Of a stretch of DNA of 64,000 nt, positions 56,181 through 64,000 are shown piece by piece. Every line of letters begins with the position of its first letter. Position 1 is the stretch's first letter. A model generated the notes under the pieces. It was not told the DNA's origin and did not search any database. It was given only the letters and a program-made list of their open reading frames with translations. A program made the position numbers and the translations under genes. The stretch spans positions 1-64,000 of the forward strand of contig JAJIRX010000333.1 of the NCBI GenBank assembly GCA_023853785.1, in the 5' to 3' direction. The DNA is from Psilocybe azurescens (Eukaryota; Basidiomycota; Agaricomycetes; Agaricales; Agrocybaceae).

Positions 56181-57629
56181 CTATGGACTGGACATCTGGT
56201 ACACTCCGCCAACAAAGCCAATCGGTTATATGCACAACATGGGATCAGTAGCAGGCCTTCGACAGCTCACACAAATCCAGCACAAGGCAGCACTAGCGAT
56301 AGCAGAGGGCCTCCGGTCAACACCAACGAATTACTCAATGCTCATGCAGGAATCCTGCCAATGGAACTGACCTTATTGAAGATATGTCACAGGGCGACCA
56401 TCCGAATGGCGACACTTCCAGAACAACACCCACTGCATATGATGATCAGGTCCACAAAACGGGTCACCCAGAACACAAGGTATAAGACGCCTATCGAAAA
56501 CCTCTTAAGAATATTTGAAATAGACCCAAAAAGATTCGAAACTATCTACCCAGCAAAAACTAACCCAACATATCAAGCTCCTTTCAATATACAAATCGAC
56601 TCCAGCAGAGAAGAATTGATGGCATATGAGTCGAACAACAAGTCAGACATAAAGGTATTCTCAGATGGCTCAGGCCATAGCGACAGTGTGGGGGCATCAG
56701 CAGTCCTGTACAGAAGAGGGTCGACGACCCTGCAGACTCACTGAAAGTCCATCTAGGTGCAAAAACAGATCACAATACGGTCGAAGCCGAGGGCGGCTGG
56801 GGGAAATCTAGCCATGTGGCTCTTACGGACAACGACAACCAGCCCATCCAACAGGATCACAGTCTATATCGACAACCAATCCCTCCTCGACGCTTTGCAA
56901 TTCCCTAAAGCAAAGTCTGGCCAGTGGCTAGTGGATGGAATCGTCTCCAGCGCAAGAGAGGTCTCCAGCAGAATCAAAATAGTATGGATCTCAGGCCACA
57001 CCAACGTACAAGGAAACGAGGAAGCAGACAAAGCAGCAAAGAGTGCAGCGAGCGGCACCAACAGCAGGAGGCAAGACCTACCCCCAAACCTAAGGAAGAA
57101 GCTCCCCCTCAGTGCCTCCACAGAAAAACAGGCCTACAACAAAGAATTGAAATCAATATGGAAGGAAAGATGGGACAATTCCCCCAGAGCAGCGAGATTC
57201 AAACGGGTAGACCCCGACTTCTCATTCACCAAATTCAGGAAGACAAGCTTCAAGCTCAACAGGGCACAATCGAGCCTACTTGTACAGGTGCGTACCAGAC
57301 ACATCCCACTTAATGCTCATCTCCACAGGATAAACAAATCCCCGACGAGTAACTGCCCAAAATGCTATGAGAGATGCGGAGGGGAACGTGCCGCAGAGAC
57401 AGTTGAACACTTCCTATTTGAATGTTTCGCCTACAGAAGTCTACGACGGGAGCTATACCACAAAATACAAACCGACCACCCCAGCCTGGAAGAGCTCACA
57501 ACAGACCTGAAAATGGCAAAACTTCTACTAAAATATATCACGCAGACAAAAAGATTCAAAGCATACGAAGACGGTCTACTAGAACGAGACCTAACTGACC
57601 CTGAAGAACAAGAAGAAACCCAACTCTAA
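56181..57629 (+). pseudogene. LINE ORF2 C-terminus with RNase H
   Basis: SDIKVFSDGSGHSDSVGASAVLYR (first Asp), a frame break near 56742, RITVYIDNQSLLDAL, KIVWISGHTNVQGNEEADKAAKS (last Asp), all RNase H blocks. The C-terminal part FKLNRAQSSLLVQVRTRHIPLNAHL...CPKC...GGERAAETVEHFLFEC resembles the zinc-finger-like end of this LINE clade. Ends at TAA 57627-57629. Confidence 0.9.
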
Positions 57630-57843
57630 CGAACAACACCACAAAACCAAATCAAACAACACGACAGCTCTGCCACCCCTACGCCCGCTCACCCATGATC
57701 TACACAACGACCACACTACATCCCACCAAAAGAAGCAGCCTACCCAAGGCCCTATCGAATCAACCCAAAGACGAACAACAATCACAACAGAGCCAAAACC
57801 GGTCTAGGCCCAACGTGCCTTCCAATTGCATTGGACGGGCATT

Positions 57844-59770
57844 GAGATGTTTAGTGCGGGGTGACTTTGTAATTGCCCAATACACAACACCCAATCAAAT
57901 ATTTATATTGATCAGTTCGATCTGGGAGGGTAAGCTCGTAAGGCTTATTACAATAACTAGTTTAGCAGAGTACAGACTTAGACGATCGCTCTGGGGTGTT
58001 CACTAGTAGCTAGAGAACACTTTTACAGGCTAGTACACACAAGGCACTTGAATAGTAAGGGTGATCTCTCTTATATGAGGGGCGATCACCAATATCAGGG
58101 GGATCGCTTTTGGGGGCGAGTGTACACGGGACACTTAACAGTTTCTCTTTTATAAAACCCAAACTCAAACTTTGTCAAACACTATAAGCGATCACCCGTA
58201 TTAACACATAGTAGATCCTTGGTTCCTATAAGCAACTGGGCACACTAGTCCACAGTCCTTAGTTTACTATAGGCAACGTCCTGAAAACAGTCGGATTTCT
58301 CTGACAGTCGTCCCTAGTTACTATGAGCGATCACTAGCCTTTATAGGGTTCCCACCCGTACTTAATAATCCCCAGGGCAGTCTTACTATAGGCAATGTCC
58401 TGAACAGTCGGAGTTCTCTGACAGTCGTCCCTAGTTACTATGAGCAATCGCTAGTCGTATAGGGTTCCAATCCATACTTAACAATCCCCAGGGCAGTCCA
58501 CGGATGACTTATAAAAGCCTGCTTATCAAGTCTAATAGACCTGACGTTGAATATCACAATGGCGATCGCTCACAAAACCAGGTAGCGCCTAATTGCTTAA
58601 GGTGAACTGCAGTGTTCGATCTCTTATCACACAAATCACTAGTCCTCGAAGTGTTAACACTAGAATTCTTATTCAGAGTAAATTCTGATATCAAATCTGG
58701 GGTGTAAATTACTTGGTTCCTATTCTAAGATACAGGACTGTTTTTATAGACTAAATAGATACTTTGGCTTGTGATAATTGAAAGAGACTAAGAGAAAAGG
58801 AAGGAAATGGACCGCGTGCTGCCTAGCCTTTGCTGCACCAATTATAATAGTGGAAAGTACTAGTTTGCCTGGGCTACGGCGCTTATTTGAAGATAACATG
58901 GTTGTCCATGCGGCAGTGCCTTCTTGGGTAGCGATCACCCGACTTATTTTATCAGATGGCTTGCGGCTAAGGCATGTCGGGACTAGATTGCTTAGGGGTA
59001 TATTTCCTAGGAAACCCTCCCAAGGTTCCCCAGCACAGTTGCTATTGGTTTAGGACCCCTGGAACAGCAGGTGCCCTTTATCATGAGGCAAGTTACCTCT
59101 AGTATCGTGTGGCGATCGCTGGCTGGGCGATCGCTCACTCACGTTGGCTGCATTGCAAATTACAAGTTTTTATAGTCGGATCTAGTAGACCGCCATATGC
59201 TGAGTTGTACACAAGATTTCAATTGCCAATACATTTGGTCCGTGGGGCGATCACCCGTGTGGCGCAGTGATGCCTGATCCCCGAGCGGTTGATTGCCTAA
59301 TTTAGTGAACAGCCTTTGTGAGGCCTGGACACAGTGATTGCTTTTGCTAATTAATAAGGTTTTCATCACTTGGCGATCGCTTGTAAGACACTGGTGGGTG
59401 TTACCCCTTGTAAGAGCCAAGGTCATTTCTTAAGGGTTTCTTCTTTGCATGGGACTAATAGTATGATCAATGGAGCGGGCGATCGCTTCGGACGCTTCGG
59501 TTAGGGTTGCTTTGATAGCTGTGTAGGAAACTAAAGGTAGTCTTTGATTTGTAGCACTGATTAATAGGCCACACTACACCTTAGTTAGTTTGTAAGGTCT
59601 ATTACTCTTGTTGGCCCACTAGGAAGTAAAGCCTCAAAGCCTAATAGTCTGGCGTATCTCCTACCCTTCACTAGTATAATGTACTAGTTTATTACAGATA
59701 ACAATCGCAAAAATAAGGGCCTCTGTATCTCACTATGAATTGTAAGCTCAGAATGGTTTACACCCTTTCA
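57844..59770 (+). mobile_element. GCGATCRC-rich element, long copy (1.93 kb), inside the LINE 3' UTR
   Basis: Same ends as 49175-50198. Exact GCGATCGC octamers occur near 58562, 59112, 59126, 59372 and 59481, and GCGATCAC near 58083, 58189, 58326, 58932 and 59247. A block of about 110 bp beginning AGGCAACGTCCTGAA is imperfectly duplicated (58270-58370 and 58390-58500). No coding sequence with a recognisable product. Confidence 0.85.
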
Positions 59771-60032
59771 GCGTGCAAGAGAAAGAGACAGGATGAGAGG
59801 AATAGTATGAGAGAGCAACCCACTCGCCGTCTTAAGAGGAGTGCCCCAAATGGCGGGAGGAACCGCCCGGGCTCAGCAGGGGGATGTGAGGGCCCTCTGG
59901 AGTGCGGAGGGCAGCCAAAGACAAAGCGGCAAAGCAACCCAAGAGGCTTGGGTCTAAATACAATTACATTAGTTAGAAAGTCGAGGTAGGGGCCTGCCCC
60001 TCAGAGGCTATAAAATAACATTAAAAAAAAAA
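59771..60032 (+). other. LINE 3' UTR end with poly(A)
   Basis: GC-rich then GTAGGGGCCTGCCCCTCAGA (a short inverted repeat) followed by ATAAAATAACATT and eleven A residues, the 3' end of the LINE. Confidence 0.75.
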
Positions 60033-60994
60033 ATGACCATTGCAAAGGAGCTCCTTGATGATTGTGCAAGCAAGACAGCATCTCAACCTTTTCTGTATGC
60101 TGTGGATATTGTCACTGGAAAGAATTATTTCTCTTTAGCAACATCTGGTAAATATTTCCTTGGCTTCAATGCAGGGTCACTTGAAACTGAGCTCTGTAAA
60201 GATAGTCTCCTCTGGCAAATGGGTCATAAGGCAATTCAGCCATTACTAGCTCCACAAGCTGTGCAGGCACACTTTCCCATCATTGAAGCAGAAACCACAC
60301 AGCTGTTGTATGACATTTTATGTGATCCCAAGGTACATATCCACCTTCCATACATTTATCACCTCTATGACATTGATGTCACTGCTATAGGAGATTTATT
60401 TCCATGCATCTTGCACTACCTTATCCTTTGTAACTTCTGTGGTATATGGAAAGCCTACACCAAGATACAACTCACCAGATGCCATGTTATTCTGTGACTA
60501 CATGCAACATTTTTGAGTATGATATCACCTGCAGCTGCTCCTGTTGACCTTGTTCCAATTCTCAAGTATGTTCCCAAGTGATGGCCATCTTGGAAGCAAC
60601 TTTGGTGAGAGACAGGGAGGCTTCAGTAGTCACTTTACTTTTCACTTCATGAGTATGCTGAGAACAAGGATGACAGCGTGTCTGGGAGCAAGATTTTTAT
60701 ATGTACAACAAATTTTAGATTGACACACAGACCTTAAATTAAGTCATGAAATGATTGGGTAGGTTCCATCTATGAATTGTGCTTTGTTGTCACTTAGCCA
60801 TTTCAAACTTGATAGTTACACCAGTGGAATTGTTTAGATGCTGGGCAGAAACTGCATCATCATTTATGCAATCTTTGATCCTCTACCTCATCAAGAATCT
60901 GGCCATTATGCAAAAGGCTCAAGCTGAGATTGATAGGGCCTGTTATACCTCTTGATGCTCCACATGCAGCAATCAATGATTGTAATGTGCAGTA
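60033..60994 (+). pseudogene. Cytochrome P450 pseudogene, copy C
   Basis: Starts mid-gene at the LINE TSD: MTIAKELLDDCASKTASQPFLYAVDIVTGKNYFSLATSGKYF..., then GHKAIQPLLAPQAVQAHFPIIEAETTQLLYDIL (paralogous to copy A, which has the same block one frame over near 10395-10330). 60520-60640 reads SPAAAPVDLVPILKYVPK*WPSWKQLW*ETGRLQ*SLYFS, where copy A has ERWAPWKQLWRETRKLQRALYFS: three Arg codons have become stops. The last block is IPLDAPHAAINDCNVQ (60943-60990), after which a CTTTACA-family TIR element begins. I-helix and heme region are absent or unreadable. Confidence 0.85.
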
Positions 60995-61975
60995 CTTTAC
61001 AGTGCCCCACTGGTACTGGTCAGAACCGGTCAGAACTGCTTGGACCCAGTCAGAACTGGTCGGAATCCACTCGGACTCAGTCAGAACCGGTCAGAATCCA
61101 GTTGGAATCTACTCAGAACTCAATTGGAATTTTTAAGAATGTACTTACTCAGCAAGACAATGCTTAGTCAGCCTTATAATTCTACACATGTTTTACCAAC
61201 TACACTATTATTGCTTGTGGTATTCTTAATATTTTATGAATTATATACTGTTCTTTACAACACCCAATAATATATTCTGGCATTTCCTCTGAGGCTATAC
61301 CCACACATTATATATCAAAATGATCAGAAAATTGAGGGCAATGTGCCTGTAATTATATAATTATGTGAATATTATGTCAGCATGTTCAATATGCAAAATA
61401 CTGTAAATTTGAATATATATGGACATTATAAACCACTTTTTGCCACAGAATAGCACATTGTCAGCTATATTTTAATAGTGTAGCAATAATAGAAATTTAG
61501 ATTATATAAACACAGATTTATATGAAAAATAGGTATTTCTTTACCAACAAATTTCCAAATTTATGTAACTATTACATAAACATATTCATCTAAATTTTAC
61601 AATTCTAACAATACCAAATTTGTCACAAAATGATAAAATCTATGTATACTGTTTGTGTTATTACTTGCTGAGCTGTAAATGGTATGCCAGCATTATACAG
61701 TTCTGCTTGGTACCACTTGGATTCCACTCGGAATTGGGTCTAATTAAGTTTAAAATTTATATGAGTTCCACTCAGATTACAGTCGGATTCTGATCGGATT
61801 TGGGTCAGACTCGGTAACAGTGGAACCAGTCAGTACCAGTGATTCCAATTGGAATCCTGTCTGAAAAAATTGGACATTTTCCTGCTAATTTGGCAGGAAC
61901 ACTGGCAAATAAAATTCCAGTCGGAACCAGTCAGATTCCAGTTAGATTCGACCGGAAACTGTGGGGAGTGTAAAG
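60995..61975. mobile_element. TIR transposon, non-autonomous, 0.98 kb (CTTTACA family)
   Basis: Left CTTTACAGTGCCCCACTGG, right (reverse complement) CTTTACACTCCCCACAGTTT. Subterminal arrays of GTCAGAACCGGTCAGAAC-type words (61015-61130 and 61700-61960). The core is very AT-rich without a gene, in contrast to the C/T-rich core of the relative at 13058-15493. Confidence 0.75.
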
Positions 61976-61984
61976 ACCTTGAAA

Positions 61985-62357
61985 ATAGATTCACTTACAC
62001 ACTGAGAGTGGAAACAATGACACATATCAGTCAGTTTGGCAAGACCTGCTCAGATCATCAATTCATGCACATTCTGAGTGCAAAAATGACAATGCATGAC
62101 AGTCAGTACTCTAGAAATAGCTCACACAATGAATTCACGCACAAGCTGAGAATGGAAATGATGATCCATTACAATCAGTTTAGTAGAAACAACTCACTCA
62201 TGCACTTGCTGAGAGTAGACATGGCCACGCATAATGGTGAGTTTGGCAGAAACAGCTCACATAATTGATTCATAAACTTCCTAAGAGTAAAAATCATGAT
62301 GAACGGCAGTTAGTTCGGTCAGAACAGCTTAGACAACAGATTCACACATAAACTGAG
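61985..62357 (+). repeat. Minisatellite, units of about 70 bp
   Basis: Units share GATTCAYRCACANNCTGAGAGT, AATGAYRMMWCAT and CAGTCAGTTTRGYAGAAACA. About five degenerate units before the solo LTR; the array resumes at 62830-62970. Confidence 0.75.
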
Positions 62358-62829
62358 TGTTACAATCTCAAGTTAGAATCATGCAGTGTGTGTAATCTAA
62401 CCACCAATCGTTTACAAGAACAAGTTCAAGTCCGAGTTGAGCAAGTTAAGCAGGTTGTATTCTCAAGAACTAGCTAAAGAATACAGTGGATCCTTTCTGG
62501 TATAAATACGATGAACTGTACAGCAAGTTGAAACGAGTCTGAATGTTCATCAGCAGATGTATATAAGAATAAAGGAAACAGATCAAGTTGAAACGAGTTT
62601 GAGTGTTCATCAGCAGATGTATATAAGAATAAAAGAAACAGATCAAACGTTCATCAAAAGATGTATCATAGAAGATGGAAGTGAAAGTCCATCAGAGACA
62701 TGATGGAGTTTCATAGAATGATTGAAAGCAAAGTTCATCAGAACATACGATGATGTATCAATGATGTGAAAGATGACAAAGAAAAGAAAAGAAAAGAGAA
62801 AAGGAAAAGAAAAAAGACTTGTCATAACA
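62358..62829 (-). repeat. Solo LTR of the gypsy chromovirus family
   Basis: Reverse complement of the LTRs at 34880 and 44272: starts TGTTACAATCTCAAGTTAG and ends AAAGACTTGTCATAACA. TSD CTGAG at 62353-62357 and 62830-62834. It contains a tandem duplication of about 66 bp (TCAAGTTGAAACGAGTYTGA twice, at 62523 and 62583), explaining 472 bp against 428-438 bp. Confidence 0.93.
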
Positions 62830-62975
62830 CTGAGAGTGAAAACGACAAAACATGGTAGTCAGTATAGTACAAAAACTCTAACAACTGATTCACACACTTC
62901 CTGAGAATATGAATGACAACACATGGTGATCAGCTTGGTAGCAACAACTCAAAAAATCAATTACACACCATCTTA
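62830..62975 (+). repeat. Minisatellite, continuation after the solo LTR
   Basis: CTGAGAGTGAAAACGACAAA and TTCACACACTTCCTGAGAAT show two further units of the 61985-62357 array. Confidence 0.65.
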
Positions 62976-64000
62976 AACATCAGGAAAAAGGGATTTGCCC
63001 TGAGAATGTCTTAGGTAATTACAACCTTTATAAAGCACATTTATCACTCTAGGCTGCTTTGGGACATCTTTGTGGTCTTTGGAAATAGTCTGATTCCTCA
63101 AAGCTTTCAGCAGTCTTTGCAAGATTTCAAATTTCTCTGAAGCTCTCTATGAGTCTTCTAAAAATTCTAAATTACCACAAAGCATTCTTGAAATTTCTGA
63201 GCATAGCATTATTAAATCTTAGATAAGTATAGGGAATGGCACAGGTAACCTGCGGGAATCTCGCGCTATACCTGTACCCATACCCTTGGCGAGCCCTACC
63301 CGCAATCCGGCGGGTTTACCTGTCAAAACTAGGGATGCACACCGTCACCGTATTGATGGCTTTACAGGTGCCATACACACATAGGGAAGTTACATTGTAG
63401 CGAGTGACTCGGTCCATAGAACGCTTACAATGTATATGAGTCACTCGATGCCAATGAATTCTATGGAAAGCATTTATACCTAATAGAGTAATAGACCATA
63501 CAATATAGCAGCTGATTCAGTGCTACGAATGTATACATATAAGCATGCTGCTACCCATCTCGGGCTACGACCATTAAAGTTGTCAGGTCGGCCCCGTCTA
63601 TCTCGGTCAATTGCCGACATAAAATATGTATTGCATTGGGCTACGTTAGCTATCATGAGAAGCAACATATGCCACTTTTTAAAAGTATTTCGTAGAATTT
63701 GCGTATGTTACTACATTATTATTGAGCTCAAGCTGCTACTAAAATTCCGAGATCAGCCCCGATGTCTATCTGCCGGTCGACCTTCTACTTTAATACGGCT
63801 CGGGCCCGATATTACACACCCCGTTACCACGTTTAGTAAAAATGTGTATTGAAAAATAACTACATATAGCACACACAAGTCATTGAACAGAGAAATTGTT
63901 CTAAACGGAAGCGGGTTGCGGCCGAACAAATTTCGCGGTCGGCCACGATAATTGTCGGCCTAAATAGCGAATTGCACCACGTTGTTCGAACATAAGTCAA
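62976..64000. other. Window end, no supported gene; possible MITE near 63230-63345
   Basis: At 63240-63335, GGCACAGGTAACCTGCGGG and GGCGGGTTTACCTGTC form a weak inverted pair, like the end of a fungal non-autonomous element. Beyond that the sequence has no repeat or gene that I can support; the frame at 63520-63852 is motif-free. Confidence 0.3.

Larger units (their letters stand above)
51741..60032 (+). mobile_element. LINE (Tad1-like non-LTR retrotransposon)
   Basis: Two-ORF LINE with gag-like ORF1, then endonuclease, RT, RNase H. It ends in ATTAAAAAAAAAAA (60020-60032). TSD: ATGACCATTGCAAA at 51716-51729 and 60033-60046, with similarity continuing (CC/GGA)GCTCCTTGAT, so the duplicated target is about 25 bp. 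The 3' UTR is interrupted by the GCGATCRC-rich element at 57844-59770; the true 3' end is 59771-60032. Multiple frame breaks; inactive. Confidence 0.93.

Noticed and set aside
57844..59770. GCGATCGC repeats as cyanobacterial (HIP1) contamination
   Set aside because: The motif is confined to one element family that is inserted inside fungal retrotransposons; flanks are continuous fungal sequence.
61985..62975. Possible CRISPR-like array because of spaced repeats
   Set aside because: Units are about 70 bp, degenerate, without separate spacers, and the host is a eukaryote.

Overview
The window looks like a gene-poor, repeat-rich piece of a filamentous basidiomycete genome, most likely a mushroom-forming agaricomycete. 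The evidence is the short GT-AG introns (about 48-75 nt), a Kre9/Knh1-type cell-wall family protein, small secreted proteins, cytochrome P450 relics, a Tad1-like LINE, a chromodomain Ty3/gypsy element, a Ty1/copia element and PIF/Harbinger elements. I saw no tRNA, rRNA or CRISPR.

Layout. 1-3.15 kb: a long imperfect inverted repeat built from 70-105 bp units, followed by a 166-bp tandem repeat. 3.4-8.1 kb: a truncated small-protein gene, a MITE and an intact-looking four-exon secreted Kre9-like gene. 9.0-13.05 kb: two minus-strand P450 pseudogenes in tandem; the second is cut by a 2.4-kb terminal-inverted-repeat (TIR) element with a very C/T-biased core. 15.5-32.8 kb: three copies of a roughly 2-kb non-coding repeat, two of them inverted around a Ser/Pro-rich protein gene; between copies one and two lies a triplicated segment carrying a six-cysteine secreted-protein gene, a start-codon-less copy of it, a truncated SDR gene and a Harbinger derivative.

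33.7-51.1 kb is a four-level transposon nest: an old gag-only LTR element (minus strand) was hit by a Ty1/copia element; the copia 5' LTR was hit by a Ty3/gypsy chromovirus; the gypsy reverse transcriptase was hit by a two-gene PIF/Harbinger element. A further 1-kb GCGATCRC-rich element sits in the copia RNase H. TSDs or empty sites support the copia, gypsy and Harbinger levels. The two retrotransposons appear to prime reverse transcription differently: the gypsy primer-binding site is complementary to its own predicted mRNA 5' end (Tf1-type self-priming), whereas the copia site matches an internal stretch of initiator tRNA-Met (Drosophila copia-type half-tRNA priming).

51.7-60.0 kb is a LINE with poly(A) tail and a roughly 25-bp TSD, inserted in the coding sequence of a third P450 copy. 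That copy is also broken by CpG-to-TpG-type stop codons and ends at a second TIR element of the same family that cuts the P450 at 13 kb. 62-63 kb is a roughly 70-bp minisatellite carrying a solo gypsy LTR with a 5-bp TSD.

The genes likely to be functional are few: the Kre9-like gene, one small secreted protein, possibly the Ser/Pro-rich gene, and less certainly the truncated small-protein gene. Nearly everything else is transposable elements and their debris. All intron and exon calls are by eye.
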